This document shows positions 48,123-57,835 of a stretch of 64,000 nt of DNA, in pieces; position 1 is the first letter of the stretch, and each line of letters starts with the position of its first letter. The notes beneath the pieces were generated by a model. It saw only the letters and a list, made by a program, of their open reading frames with translations, ran no database searches and was not told the origin of the DNA. Position numbers and translations under genes: made by a program. Source of the stretch: Paraburkholderia caffeinitolerans (lineage in GTDB: Bacteria; Pseudomonadota; Gammaproteobacteria; Burkholderiales; Burkholderiaceae); assembly GCF_902859945.1 (NCBI RefSeq), contig NZ_CADIKL010000007.1, forward strand, positions 124,001 through 188,000, read 5' to 3'.

Positions 48123-48470
48123 GGCAGTGTGCGATTCATTGTAAAGAGTTTGCCACGCTCGCGATACCACGCGACATACGCGAAAACGCGCGTGCTATGG
48201 CGGAGTGCGCAGGGCGGCTGCAAGCGCGAATTTGGTGCGCAAACAAGAGCGTGAGATGCTCGCGCGCACGCCTCGCGCGATGCGCGGCGCATGAGCTTCA
48301 CTGGGCGGACTGGGGCCGGCGCCAGCGGGCAAGCACAACGGAAAACTCGGGGGAATGAGGGGCGCGGCGGGTGGCGCCTGGCCGGCCGCGCCTGGCTGCC
48401 TTGCTCGCCTCGGGTGTGGCGAGCGGTGTCCTGGGCGCGCAGGGTGTCTGGCGCGCCCCGGTCCGGCGTG
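48123..48470. other. Gene-free 348-bp region between lptB and rpoN
   Basis: GC-rich DNA with no convincing ORF, tRNA, terminator or promoter. The open frames here are antisense or phase-shifted extensions of neighbours. It must carry either read-through from lptB or the rpoN promoter. Confidence 0.5.
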
Positions 48471-49262
48471 TTACATGCGGAAATGTTCGCCGAGATAGAC
48501 GCGGCGAACGTTTTCGTTCTCGATGATCTCGCCGGGGGCGCCGGCGGCGAGCACACTGCCGTCGCTGATGATGTACGCGTGGTCGCAGATGCCGAGCGTC
48601 TCGCGCACGTTGTGGTCCGTGATCAGCACGCCGATGTTGCGCTGCTTCAGGAACTTCACGATCTTCTGGATTTCCAGCACGGCGATCGGGTCGACGCCCG
48701 CAAACGGCTCGTCGAGCAGGATGAAGCTCGGATCGGTTGCTAGCGCGCGTGCGATTTCCACGCGGCGGCGCTCGCCGCCCGAAAGCGAGAGCGCCGGATT
48801 GTCGCGCAGGTGCGCGATCTGGAGTTCGTCGAGGAGCGCGTCCGAGCGCGTGGCGATGGTGTCCTTCGAAAGACGCTTGCCGTGCTCGTCGGTCTGCAGT
48901 TCCAGCACCGCGCGGATGTTCTCCTCCACGGTGAGCTTGCGGAACACCGACGCTTCCTGCGGCAGATACGAAAGGCCGAGCGCCGCGCGCTTGTGGATCG
49001 GCAAAAGGCTGATGGACTCGCCGTCCAGGTCGATCTCGCCCGCGTCGAGCGGCACGAGGCCGACGATCATATAGAACGACGTGGTCTTGCCCGCGCCGTT
49101 GGGCCCGAGCAGTCCGACCACTTCGCCGCTTTTCACGTCGAGCGAGACGTCCTTGACGACGGTGCGCGAGCCATAGCGCTTCTTGAGGTTGCGCACGACG
49201 AGCGAACTCGTCTTGCCCGCGGCCGTGCGCTGATGGATGGGGGAGACGGTGGCGGTGTTCAC
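48471..49262 (-). CDS. lptB: LPS export ABC transporter ATP-binding protein LptB
   Basis: A 263-residue ATPase with [20 protein letters not shown] (Walker A), [18 protein letters not shown], the signature [20 protein letters not shown], and [20 protein letters not shown] (Walker B). It powers LptFG to extract LPS from the inner membrane. The start is GTG 49262 and overlaps the lptA TGA (GTGA), so the two are coupled. The N-terminus is about 20 residues longer than in E. coli LptB. Confidence 0.95.
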   Translation of the reverse strand: MNTATVSPIHQRTAAGKTSSLVVRNLKKRYGSRTVVKDVSLDVKSGEVVGLLGPNGAGKTTSFYMIVGLVPLDAGEIDLDGESISLLPIHKRAALGLSYLPQEASVFRKLTVEENIRAVLELQTDEHGKRLSKDTIATRSDALLDELQIAHLRDNPALSLSGGERRRVEIARALATDPSFILLDEPFAGVDPIAVLEIQKIVKFLKQRNIGVLITDHNVRETLGICDHAYIISDGSVLAAGAPGEIIENENVRRVYLGEHFRM

Positions 49263-49951
49263 TGTTGCGGCGCTCCCTTGAGTGTCGTGGAGGGCGCGAG
49301 CGTGGCCGGGCCGCCGGAGAGCGGCTGCGCGCCGCCGTTGCGCGGCGAGAGCATCGCGCGCACGCGGCCCTTCGGATTGCCGGGGCCGGCGACGTCCGAG
49401 CCCGCCTTGGCGGTGTAGAAGTCGTTCTGGCCGTCATAGGTGACGACGCTGCCGTGGACTGTGTCCATCACCGTCGAGAGGCCCTGCAGGCGGCGTACCG
49501 TCGCGCGCGTGGTGAGCGTGGTGAGATCCTGCTTGCCGTCGTAGTCGATGCGCTCGGCGGTGCCGTCGACGTATTCGTCGATGCCCTCGCGCTTCTGGCG
49601 GAAGTAGGCGAGGTTGGCTTCAGGCGTGCCCGGCGCCACCGTGCCGGTGGCGTACTGATAGCCCTGCGGGTCTTGCGTGACGACGAGCTTGTCGGCCTTG
49701 ATCATGATCGTGCCCTTCGTGGCGACGACGTGGCCGGTAAAGACGGTCTGTTGCTTCAGATCGTCGTACGTCATGTTGTCCGCTTCGATGTTGAGCGGTT
49801 TGTCCTTGTCGGCGCGCTCGGCGTGCGCGGCGGGCGCGATGCACGCGAGCGGCAGCGCGGTCGCAAGCGCGGCCAGCGTCGCGAACGCAGCGCGGCGCCA
49901 GCCCTGCGCGTGCGGGCGGCCGGACAAAGGTCGTGGAAGCGAATCGTTCAT
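49259..49951 (-). CDS. lptA: LPS transport periplasmic protein LptA
   Basis: A 230-residue OstA-like protein with a signal peptide ([21 protein letters not shown]) and the beta-jellyroll [56 protein letters not shown]. The proline/alanine-rich tail is longer than in E. coli. It bridges LptC to LptD. ATG 49951 starts [11 protein letters not shown]. It lies between lptC and lptB. Confidence 0.93.
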   Translation of the reverse strand: MNDSLPRPLSGRPHAQGWRRAAFATLAALATALPLACIAPAAHAERADKDKPLNIEADNMTYDDLKQQTVFTGHVVATKGTIMIKADKLVVTQDPQGYQYATGTVAPGTPEANLAYFRQKREGIDEYVDGTAERIDYDGKQDLTTLTTRATVRRLQGLSTVMDTVHGSVVTYDGQNDFYTAKAGSDVAGPGNPKGRVRAMLSPRNGGAQPLSGGPATLAPSTTLKGAPQQ

Positions 49952-49982
49952 GCAGTCGTGCCTTGGGTGGACGGCCCGGGGA

Positions 49983-50585
49983 TCAGGACGAGCCGCCGGA
50001 ATCAGCCGGGGCGATCGCGCCGCGGACATTGCCGAAGAGCTGGATGACCCGGGTGACGTTGTTGTAGTTCATGCCGCTGGTGGCCGTCATGACCGACTGG
50101 CCGCGACGAAGTTTAACCGGCTTTTCGGTCAGGATCACATCGTCGTTCACGAGCACGCGGAAATGCTCGGAATCAGCCTGCATGTCGGGGTCGCCAGGAC
50201 CGGCTGCGCGCAGGATGCGTGCGTTGTCGTACAGGTCGACGATCGATGCGTCGCCGTTGACCGTGCCGCGCTTGCCGGTTGCCGTGACCACCGGCTTGCC
50301 GGGCTGGAACGCGCGCACCGCCGGCATCGTGAGGTCGCTGTTCGAGTCGTCCTCGTAATGCACCATGTGTTGGGCGGTGAGGCGGTATTGCGTGGAGCCC
50401 GACTGGTCGAGTTCGGAGACCGAGAAGTTGTCGGCGAAATAGTCGGGTGTGTGCGTAAGCGGGCGCGGCGCGGCTTCGTTCTCGCGCGGTTTGACGGCCT
50501 GGATCAGCCACCACGTGAAGCCGGCGAGCACCGCCACGCAGATCACCGGCACGAGCGAGGTGAGGCGAAACTTCTGCTGGTTCAT
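49983..50585 (-). CDS. lptC: LPS export protein LptC
   Basis: A 200-residue bitopic protein with one N-terminal helix (LTSLVPVICVAVLAGFTWWL) and an OstA-like periplasmic fold (PDYFADNFSVSELDQSGSTQ, VLTEKPVKLRRGQSVMTAT, RVIQLFGNVRG). It passes LPS from LptFG to LptA. Its ATG overlaps the kdsC TGA by 4 bp. Confidence 0.93.
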   Translation of the reverse strand: MNQQKFRLTSLVPVICVAVLAGFTWWLIQAVKPRENEAAPRPLTHTPDYFADNFSVSELDQSGSTQYRLTAQHMVHYEDDSNSDLTMPAVRAFQPGKPVVTATGKRGTVNGDASIVDLYDNARILRAAGPGDPDMQADSEHFRVLVNDDVILTEKPVKLRRGQSVMTATSGMNYNNVTRVIQLFGNVRGAIAPADSGGSS

Positions 50586-51154
50586 TGGGACCCCACGCGC
50601 GCCTGCGCTGCGAGCGGGGCGCAGGCCGCCGTGAGCATGGCGTCGTAATGGCCCTGGGCGCGCAGGATCAGGTCGGCGACTTCGCGCGCGGCGCCGTGGC
50701 CGCCGGTTTTATCCGTGACCCAGTGAGCGCGCGCGAGCACGTCCGGATGCGCGTTCGCGGGCGCCGCGCCAAAGCCGCACTGGAGCATCACGCCCAGGTC
50801 GGGCCAGTCGTCGCCCATATAGCCGCACTGCTCGCGCGTGACGCCGGTTTCGGCGAGCAGCGCTTCGAACGCGACGCGCTTGTCCTCGACACCCTGATAC
50901 AGATGCGTGATGCGCATCTCCTTCGCGCGCACGGCGACGATCTCCGAGCGGCGCCCGGTGATGATGGCGGTGTCGATGCCGGCTTCGCGCAAGAGCTTCA
51001 CACCGTGGCCGTCGAGCGAGTTGAAGCCTTTCATGGTGTCGCCCGCGCCCGTGAACAGCAGGCCGCCGTCGGTGAGCACGCCATCGACGTCGAAAATCAT
51101 CAAGCGCACGCGCGCGGCGCGCGCGGTCGCGTCAAGCCCGGGGGCCGCATTCAT
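50582..51154 (-). CDS. kdsC: 3-deoxy-D-manno-octulosonate-8-phosphate phosphatase
   Basis: A 190-residue HAD phosphatase of the KdsC type. MIFDVDGVLTDGGLLFTGAG carries the nucleophile aspartates, AIITGRRSEIVAVRAKEMRI gives motif II, and YMGDDWPDLGVM motif IV. It makes Kdo from Kdo-8-P. It overlaps kdsD by one base and lptC by four. Confidence 0.95.
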   Translation of the reverse strand: MNAAPGLDATARAARVRLMIFDVDGVLTDGGLLFTGAGDTMKGFNSLDGHGVKLLREAGIDTAIITGRRSEIVAVRAKEMRITHLYQGVEDKRVAFEALLAETGVTREQCGYMGDDWPDLGVMLQCGFGAAPANAHPDVLARAHWVTDKTGGHGAAREVADLILRAQGHYDAMLTAACAPLAAQARVGSQ

Positions 51155-52140
51155 CAGATCACCTTCTTGGAGAACAGGTCGTGCATGTTGAGCGCGCCGA
51201 TGAGAGTGCCCTCGGCGTTCACCACCAGCATCTGATTGATGCGATGGCGCTCCATCAGTTCCACGGCTTGCACCGCGAGTTGGTCGGGACCGATTGTGCG
51301 CGGGCCCTTCGTCATCACCTGGGCGATCGGCAGGTCGCGGAAATCGCCAGTGCGTTCGAGCACGCGGCGCAGGTCGCCGTCGGTGAAGATGCCGGCCACG
51401 CGGTCTTCTTCATCGACGATGGCGGTCATGCCCATGCGCCTGGCGGTGAGTTGAATAAGAGCGTCGCGCACCGTGGCGTCCTCGCGCACCTTTGGGATGG
51501 CGTCGCCCGTGCGCATCACGTCGCGCACGTAGGTGAGCAGACGCCGGCCGAGTGCGCCGCCGGGGTGGGAGCGCGCGAAGTCGTCGGCGCCGAAGCCGCG
51601 CGCGTCGAGCACCGCGACCGCGAGCGCGTCGGAAAGCGCGAGCGCCGCCGTGGTGCTGGCCGTGGGCGCGAGATTCAGCGGACAGGCTTCTTTCGCGACG
51701 CCGGCGTCCAGATGCACATCGCTAAGCCGGCCGAGCGTGGACTGCGGGCGGTTGCCCGTCATGCCGATGAGCTTCGCGCCGATGCGCTTGACGAGCGGCA
51801 GGATGGCGACCAGCTCTTCCGATTCGCCGGAGTTGGACAGGCCGATGAAGACGTCGTCGGCGGTCACCATGCCGAGGTCGCCGTGGCTCGCTTCGGCGGG
51901 ATGCACGAAGAACGCCGGCGTGCCGGTGGAGGCGAGGGTGGCCGCGAGTTTGCGGGCAATGTGGCCCGATTTGCCGATGCCGGAGACAACCACGCGTCCG
52001 CGGCAACTGAGGATGAGATCGACCGCGCCGACGAAGTTGTCGTCGAGCCGGTCGCGAAGTCCGCGCACGGCGTCGGCTTCGATGTCAAGCACGTCGCGAG
52101 CGAGCGTCAGCGCCCGATCACCATTGATTTTCGCTATCAT
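51154..52140 (-). CDS. kdsD: D-arabinose-5-phosphate isomerase
   Basis: A 328-residue protein: an N-terminal SIS domain (GRVVVSGIGKSGHIARKLAA, STGTPAFFVHPAEASHGDLG, FIGLSNSGESEEL) and two CBS domains (AIPKVREDATVRDALIQLTA; KGPRTIGPDQLAVQAVELME). It isomerises ribulose-5-P to A5P for Kdo. ATG 52140 (MIAKINGDRAL) is the family start; the frame runs on to 52305 over the divergent promoter region. First gene of the LPS-rpoN block. Confidence 0.95.
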   Translation of the reverse strand: MIAKINGDRALTLARDVLDIEADAVRGLRDRLDDNFVGAVDLILSCRGRVVVSGIGKSGHIARKLAATLASTGTPAFFVHPAEASHGDLGMVTADDVFIGLSNSGESEELVAILPLVKRIGAKLIGMTGNRPQSTLGRLSDVHLDAGVAKEACPLNLAPTASTTAALALSDALAVAVLDARGFGADDFARSHPGGALGRRLLTYVRDVMRTGDAIPKVREDATVRDALIQLTARRMGMTAIVDEEDRVAGIFTDGDLRRVLERTGDFRDLPIAQVMTKGPRTIGPDQLAVQAVELMERHRINQMLVVNAEGTLIGALNMHDLFSKKVI

Positions 52141-52357
52141 TCGCGGAGTATAGCAAAGGCGTATGGGCGCCGCGCCGGCGCTCTCAGCGCGAAAGCGCCG
52201 GCTTTTTGCCGCCATTGCGCCCCTCTTCCGCAGTACTTCCCATAGATCCCGATTTGCGCCGATCATTGACCCGACCGGCGCAGGCAAAATTTGTATCGCC
52301 GGCAACGCACGCCTGTATGACGCGTTGGCAACGTTTTGAACGAGGACGCCTCACACG

Positions 52358-54370
52358 ATGATTTCGCCGCTGGAAATGACGTTGTTTCTGCTGCTCGCCT
52401 CGGTGGTTGGCGTCGTGCTGTTCCGTTATCTGAACTTGCCGCCGATGCTCGGCTATCTCACGGTTGGCATCCTGGTCGGCCCGCGCGCGCTCGGCATCGT
52501 GCCGGACACAGCGGGGGCGAAGAATCTGGCCGAGTTCGGCGTCGTGTTCCTGATGTTCTCGATCGGCCTCGAATTCTCGCTCTCGAAGTTGCGCACCATG
52601 CGGCGGGCCGTGTTCGGCCTCGGGCTCTCGCAGGTGGTGGGCACGATCGTGGTCGCGCTGCTGGTCGGGCTCGTGCTCGCGCCGTGGGTGCACATCACCT
52701 GGCAGGCCTGTGTCGCGCTCGGCGGCGCGCTCGCCATGTCGTCTACGGCCATTGTGAGCAAGATGCTGGCGGAGCGTCTGGAGATCGAGTCCGAGCATGG
52801 CCGCAACATTCTCGGCGTGCTGCTGTTCCAGGATCTCGCCGTGGTGCCGCTGCTCATCGTGATCGCGGCGTTCGGCGGTTCATCGGCGTCGCTCGTCGAG
52901 TCGCTCGGCATGGCCGCCATCAAGATCGTGCTCGCGCTCGGCATTCTGCTCATCGTCGGGCAGAAGTTCATGACGCGCTGGTTCAACGTGGTCGCGCGGC
53001 GCCGCTCGCAGGAACTGTTCGTGCTCAACGTGCTGCTCGTCACGCTGGGCGCGGCGTTCATCACCGATAAATTCGGCCTTTCGCTCGCGCTCGGCGCGTT
53101 CATCGCGGGCATGCTGATCGCCGAGACGCCGTACAAGCATCAGGTGGAAGAGGACATCAAGCCGTTTCGCGATGTGCTGCTCGGGCTCTTCTTCGTGACC
53201 ACGGGCATGCTGCTCAATCCGCTCGTGATCTGGCAGCACCCGTTCATGGTGGCCGCGTTCGTGATCGGGCCGGTCGTGCTCAAGGCCGTTACCATCACGG
53301 CGCTCACGCGCCTCTTCGGCGCTTCGCCGGGCGTGGCGATGCGCACCGGCCTCGGTCTTGCGCAGGCCGGCGAATTCGGCTTCGTGATGCTGAACCTCAT
53401 TCTGGACAAGCATCTCGTCGATCCCACGCTGCTTCAGGCGATTCTCGCCGCGATGCTGCTCTCGATGCTCGCCGCGCCGTTCCTGATCCAGAACGCCGAC
53501 CGCATTGTGTTGCGCCTGTCGTCGACGGAATGGATGCAACAGTCGCTGATGATGACGCGCATCGCCACGCAGAGCATCAAGCAGAGCGGCCACGTGATCG
53601 TGTGCGGCTACGGCCGCGCGGGGCAGAACCTTGCGCGCATGCTCGAACACGAAGGGCTTTCGTATGTGGCGCTCGACCTCGATCCCGACCGCGTGTCTGC
53701 TGCTGCGGCGGCGGGCGAGTCGGTGGTGTTCGGCGATGCGGCGCGGCGCGAGTCGCTGGCGGCGGCGGGCATTCACCGTGCGGCGGCGGTGGCGATCACC
53801 TACGCGAACACGCAGTCCGCGCTGCGCGTGCTGCACCACATTCACGAACTGGAACCCACCTTGCCCGTGATCGTGCGCACCGTGGACGATGCCGATCTCG
53901 AGCGCCTGCTCGCGGCCGGCGCGACCGAGGTGATTCCCGAGATCGTGGAGGGCAGCCTGATGCTCGCCTCGCACATGCTGGTGGTGATGGGCGTGCCGAT
54001 GCGTCGCGTGGTGCGGCGCGTGGAAGAAATGCGCGACGAGCGCTACAGCCTGCTGCGCGGCTACTTCCACGGCACCGACGATGTGGGCGAGGACGGTCAC
54101 GAGCAGGTGCGGCTACAATCCGTACCGGTCGACGCGCGCGCCGAGGCGGTGGGCCGCACGCTCGCCGATCTGGGGCTGTTCGACCTCGGCGTGGAGGTGA
54201 CGGCGATCCGCCGGCACGGCATTCGCGGCGTGGAGCCCGACCCGTCGACGAAGCTGCGCGAAGCCGACATCGTCGTGCTGCGCGGCCTGCCCGAGCAACT
54301 GGCGCAAGCCGAGGAACTCCTCTCGCGCCACCGCAAGGCGGGCGCCGCCGGCGCGAGCGCGGCGGCCTGA
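52358..54370 (+). CDS. CPA2-family monovalent cation:proton antiporter (KefB/YbaL-like)
   Basis: A 670-residue protein with about 12-13 membrane helices (EMTLFLLLASVVGVVLFRYL, VVFLMFSIGLEFSLSKLR, AMSSTAIVSKMLAERLEIES), then an RCK_N Rossmann domain (VIVCGYGRAGQNLARML, ALDLDPDRVSAAAAAGE) and a C-terminal TrkA_C domain. It exchanges K+ or Na+ for protons, gated by a nucleotide or other ligand. Divergent from kdsD. Confidence 0.9.
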   Translation: MISPLEMTLFLLLASVVGVVLFRYLNLPPMLGYLTVGILVGPRALGIVPDTAGAKNLAEFGVVFLMFSIGLEFSLSKLRTMRRAVFGLGLSQVVGTIVVALLVGLVLAPWVHITWQACVALGGALAMSSTAIVSKMLAERLEIESEHGRNILGVLLFQDLAVVPLLIVIAAFGGSSASLVESLGMAAIKIVLALGILLIVGQKFMTRWFNVVARRRSQELFVLNVLLVTLGAAFITDKFGLSLALGAFIAGMLIAETPYKHQVEEDIKPFRDVLLGLFFVTTGMLLNPLVIWQHPFMVAAFVIGPVVLKAVTITALTRLFGASPGVAMRTGLGLAQAGEFGFVMLNLILDKHLVDPTLLQAILAAMLLSMLAAPFLIQNADRIVLRLSSTEWMQQSLMMTRIATQSIKQSGHVIVCGYGRAGQNLARMLEHEGLSYVALDLDPDRVSAAAAAGESVVFGDAARRESLAAAGIHRAAAVAITYANTQSALRVLHHIHELEPTLPVIVRTVDDADLERLLAAGATEVIPEIVEGSLMLASHMLVVMGVPMRRVVRRVEEMRDERYSLLRGYFHGTDDVGEDGHEQVRLQSVPVDARAEAVGRTLADLGLFDLGVEVTAIRRHGIRGVEPDPSTKLREADIVVLRGLPEQLAQAEELLSRHRKAGAAGASAAA

Positions 54371-54499
54371 GCGCAGGCCCGCGTCGTCCACCGGCGCAGC
54401 GCCTGCACGCAATACCGCGATTGGGGACGCTGTATTTTCAGGGTTCCGTCCCGATTATCCGAACCCGCTTCTCTATTCTTGTCATCACCCGGAGCAATC

Positions 54500-55066
54500 A
54501 TGTCCAACGCACCTGCGAACGCGAGCGCCGAAGCCTCACGGTTCGTCAACAGCCTGATCCGCACGGTGCCCGACTGGCCTCAGCCGGGAGTGCAATTCCG
54601 CGATATCACGCCACTCATTGGCGACCCGAAGGGCTTGCGCGTGCTGATCGACCTGTTCGTGGAGCGTTACGTCGATGCCAAGCTCGATTACGTGGCGGGG
54701 CTCGACGCGCGCGGCTTCATCATCGGGCCGATCGTCGCGTACGAACTGAACGTGGGCTTCATTCCGATCCGCAAGATCGGCAAGCTGCCGTACAAGACCG
54801 TCTCGGAAACCTACAAGCTCGAATATGGCGAATCGACCGTCGAGCTTCATGAAGATGCCTGCGCAAAGGGCGATCGCGTGGTGATCGTCGACGACCTGAT
54901 CGCCACGGGCGGCACTATGCTCGCGGGCAAGCTGCTGCTCGAGCGCCTCGGCGCGACGGTGGTGGAGGGCGCGGCGATCATCGACCTGCCGGACCTGGGC
55001 GGCTCGAAGCTGCTCACCGAAGCGGGCTTGCCGCTCTTCACCGTGACCACGTTTGGTGGTCATTAA
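54500..55066 (+). CDS. apt: Adenine phosphoribosyltransferase
   Basis: A 188-residue [64 protein letters not shown] and the PRPP loop [20 protein letters not shown]. It salvages adenine to AMP. ATG 54500 has GGAG five bases upstream; a longer frame from 54479 is rejected. Confidence 0.95.
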   Translation: MSNAPANASAEASRFVNSLIRTVPDWPQPGVQFRDITPLIGDPKGLRVLIDLFVERYVDAKLDYVAGLDARGFIIGPIVAYELNVGFIPIRKIGKLPYKTVSETYKLEYGESTVELHEDACAKGDRVVIVDDLIATGGTMLAGKLLLERLGATVVEGAAIIDLPDLGGSKLLTEAGLPLFTVTTFGGH

Positions 55067-55131
55067 GTGGCCATTAAGCGCCCATCAGGTTGCCACTGAG
55101 CCGACACTGACTCCCCCAATGGACTGAGCCC

Positions 55132-55746
55132 ATGCCCAACTTCGCGCTCTTTCTCGCCACCTCGCTCGCGATCACCTTCGCGCCCGGCCCCGACAACCTG
55201 CAAGTGCTCGCGCGCGGCATCTCGCAGGGCCGCGCCGCGGGCCTCGTGGCCGCGCTCGGCTTTGCCGCGGGCGTGACGTTCCACACCACGCTTGCCGCGC
55301 TCGGCATTGCCGCGGTGCTGCGCTCGTCGCCGCTCGCGTTCCAGATCCTCAAGCTCGCGGGCGCCGCGTACCTCGTCTGGATCGGCGTGAAGGCGCTCAG
55401 GAGCCAGGGGCTCGCCGCCGCGGGCGACCGGCCGCGCCAGCCGCTTTCCACGATTTTTCGCCAGAGCGTGCTCGGCAACGTGATGAATCCTAAGGTGACG
55501 CTGTTCTTCGTTGTGTTCCTGCCGCAATTCGTCGATACGCATGGCGCGCAGAGCGTCACGCTGCAGATGCTCGAACTCGGTCTCGTGTTCATGGCGCAGA
55601 CCGTTGTGGTGTTCTCGCTGTTCGGCCTGTGCGCGGGCACCATAGGCGGCTGGCTCAAGCGCCGGCCGCGCGCGGGTTTGTGGCTCGACCGGCTCGCGGG
55701 ACTCACCTTCATCGCCATCGGCATTCGCGTCGCGCTGCGCGACTGA
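55132..55746 (+). CDS. LysE family amino-acid/metabolite exporter
   Basis: A 204-residue membrane protein of about six helices with the LysE/RhtB start (ALFLATSLAITFAPGPDNLQ), followed by VARGISQGRAAGLVAALGFA-like and KLAGAAYLVWIGVKALRSQ segments. LysE proteins export amino acids such as homoserine, threonine or lysine; the substrate cannot be told from sequence. It lies 66 bp after apt. Confidence 0.9.
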   Translation: MPNFALFLATSLAITFAPGPDNLQVLARGISQGRAAGLVAALGFAAGVTFHTTLAALGIAAVLRSSPLAFQILKLAGAAYLVWIGVKALRSQGLAAAGDRPRQPLSTIFRQSVLGNVMNPKVTLFFVVFLPQFVDTHGAQSVTLQMLELGLVFMAQTVVVFSLFGLCAGTIGGWLKRRPRAGLWLDRLAGLTFIAIGIRVALRD

Positions 55747-55777
55747 TGTTCGCGCGCGACGCCCGGAGCTCCACGAG

Positions 55778-56635
55778 ATGACCTTGCCTTGCATCACCGA
55801 CGCGCGCCGTTTCGACGCGAGCGCGCATCTGCCGTTTTTCTTCGGCGACGAACGCGTGGGCTGGATTCGCCACGGCGACGTTGCGTTGCTCGCGCGCTGG
55901 CCCGACATCTTCGAGATCGCCGATGCGCGCGTTACGCTCGCTGCGCAGTTCGATAGCGTGACGGCGCGCAGCGCGGCGCTCGCCGCCGTGATCGGCGCGC
56001 TGGCCGCCGAGGGCCGCATCCCCGGTTGGCGCAACGAGACCTACGCGATTCGCAATGCCTTCGACGCAGCGCCGCTCGCGTTCATCGAGCGCGCGGCGTC
56101 GCGGTTTTTCGGCACGATGACGTACGCGGTGCACTTGAACGGCGTCGTAGAATACGCGGGCTCCGCGTCGCCCCGCGCGCCGCAGTTGTGGATCGCGCGC
56201 CGTAGCGAAACCAAGGCGACCGACCCCGGCATGCTGGACAACGTCGTGGCGGGCGGCATCGGCTGGGGCTTCGGCATCGAGGCCACGCTCGTGAAGGAAT
56301 GCTGGGAAGAGGCGGGCATTGCCGCCGAGCTTGCCTCGCAGGCGCGGCCGGGCCGCACTGTGCACGTGCTGCAATCGCTGCCCGAGGGTACCCAGGCCGA
56401 GCAGATCTTTGTCTACGACCTCCTGCTGCCCGCGGACTTCGCGCCGCACAACCAGGACGGCGAAGTCGGCGAGCACCGCCTCGCGCGCATCGACGAAGCC
56501 GCGCGCTGGATCGAGGAAGGCAAGATGACGGTGGACGCGAGCCTCGCGACGCTCGATCTGCTCTTGCGCCGCCAATGGATAGACGAAGACGCGTGCGAGG
56601 GCATTGCCGCGATCTTCGAGCCGCCGACGCTGTGA
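55778..56635 (+). CDS. DUF4743 Nudix-domain protein
   Basis: A 285-residue two-domain protein: an N-terminal DUF4743 domain (FFFGDERVGWIRHGDVALLA) and a Nudix fold (YAVHLNGVVEYAGSASPRAP, GGIGWGFGIEATLVKECWEE). The Nudix box is irregular: the first conserved Glu aligns with Phe and the Arg of REXXEE is Lys. Related plant and yeast proteins hydrolyse oxidised thiamine diphosphate; the substrate here is not known. It starts 32 bp after the LysE gene. Confidence 0.85.
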   Translation: MTLPCITDARRFDASAHLPFFFGDERVGWIRHGDVALLARWPDIFEIADARVTLAAQFDSVTARSAALAAVIGALAAEGRIPGWRNETYAIRNAFDAAPLAFIERAASRFFGTMTYAVHLNGVVEYAGSASPRAPQLWIARRSETKATDPGMLDNVVAGGIGWGFGIEATLVKECWEEAGIAAELASQARPGRTVHVLQSLPEGTQAEQIFVYDLLLPADFAPHNQDGEVGEHRLARIDEAARWIEEGKMTVDASLATLDLLLRRQWIDEDACEGIAAIFEPPTL

Positions 56636-56709
56636 AAGGGCGCCGGTTTTTCTGTAGAAGCCCAAAGCCCTTTTGAATCACCAGGCAATTGACGGGAGTA
56701 ACCAGGGTC

Positions 56710-57579
56710 ATGTCGACCGATCACAGCTTCATTCTCAAACTGTCGTGCGCCGACCGGCCGGGCATCGTGCATGCCGTGTCGGGCTTTCTGTTCGAGCGCG
56801 GCAGCAACATTCTCGATTCGGCCCAGTTCGGCGACAGCCATACGGGCGAGTTCTTCATGCGCGTGCACTTCCAGCAAGTGGGCGGCGACCCCGGCCTCGA
56901 CGGTCTGCGTGCCGCGTTCGCGCCGCTCGCCGATGAGTTCGGCATGCGCTGGGAGCTGCACGACGCGAACGTGAAGCCGCGCGTGGTCATCATGGTCTCG
57001 AAGATCGGTCACTGCCTGAACGATCTGCTGTTCCGCTACCGCACCGGCCAGTTGTCGATCGAGATTCCCGCGATCATCTCGAATCACAAGGAGTTCTATC
57101 AACTCGCGGCGAGCTACAACATCCCGTTTCATCACTTCCCGCTGCTCGGCGGCAGCGAGGCGGACAAGGCCGCGCAGGAAGCGCGCGTGCTCGATGTGGT
57201 GAACGGCGAGGGCGCCGACCTCGTGGTGCTCGCGCGCTACATGCAGATTCTTTCGCCGCAGTTGTGCAAAGCGCTCGAAGGCCGCGCGATCAATATTCAC
57301 CATTCGTTCCTGCCGAGCTTCAAGGGTGCGAAGCCTTACTATCAGGCGTTCGACCGCGGCGTGAAGCTGATTGGCGCGACGGCGCACTATGTGACGTCCG
57401 ATCTCGACGAAGGCCCGATCATCGAGCAGGAAGTCGAGCGCGTGGATCACAACATGACGCCGGACCAGCTCACGGCGATCGGCCGCGACGTGGAGTGCGT
57501 GACGCTTGCGCGCGCGGTGAAGTGGCATGTCGAACATCGCATCGTGCTCAACGGGCACAAGACGGTGGTGTTCCGGTAA
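56710..57579 (+). CDS. purU: Formyltetrahydrofolate deformylase
   Basis: A 289-residue PurU: an N-terminal ACT domain (FILKLSCADRPGIVHAVSGF, LDSAQFGDSHTGEFFMRVHF) and a formyltransferase-type catalytic domain (VVIMVSKIGHCLNDLLFRYR, NIHHSFLPSFKGAKPYYQAF, GATAHYVTSDLDEGPIIEQE). It releases formate from 10-formyl-THF to balance one-carbon pools. ATG 56710 begins MSTDHSFIL. A strong terminator follows. Confidence 0.95.
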   Translation: MSTDHSFILKLSCADRPGIVHAVSGFLFERGSNILDSAQFGDSHTGEFFMRVHFQQVGGDPGLDGLRAAFAPLADEFGMRWELHDANVKPRVVIMVSKIGHCLNDLLFRYRTGQLSIEIPAIISNHKEFYQLAASYNIPFHHFPLLGGSEADKAAQEARVLDVVNGEGADLVVLARYMQILSPQLCKALEGRAINIHHSFLPSFKGAKPYYQAFDRGVKLIGATAHYVTSDLDEGPIIEQEVERVDHNMTPDQLTAIGRDVECVTLARAVKWHVEHRIVLNGHKTVVFR

Positions 57580-57618
57580 TCCGCTGTCGTCTTGAATATT
57601 TGTTGCTGCGACAACCTG

Positions 57619-57650
57619 CCGTAGCGTGCCATAAGCACGCTACGGATTTT
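57619..57650 (+). terminator. Terminator after purU
   Basis: CCGTAGCGTGC and GCACGCTACGG form an 11-bp perfect stem with a CATAA loop, followed by ATTTT. It insulates the nar block from purU. Confidence 0.85.
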
Positions 57651-57725
57651 CGAATTACTCTTATTGCTAGACGGTGTAACCGCATCTCGCGGCTCCCTCC
57701 TCAACACCGTTCCACTCCCACGGAC

Positions 57726-57741
57726 TACTCCTTAAGGCCTA
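57726..57741. promoter_or_regulatory. NarL-like 7-2-7 site upstream of narK1
   Basis: TACTCCT-TA-AGGCCTA matches the NarL heptamer TACYYMT fully on the left arm and 5 of 7 on the right, inverted with a 2-bp gap, 95 bp before the narK1 ATG. A further palindrome, TACC-TGCG-GGTA, lies at 57761-57772. No clear FNR box (TTGAT-N4-ATCAA) is visible. Confidence 0.55.
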
Positions 57742-57835
57742 GCGGCGGATCGTCTCGTCCTACCTGCGGGTAATAGTCGCGAGGTGCGGTGCTTCCTAAT
57801 CTTGTTACGTCAGTCCGACAAGAAAAGGAAACACC

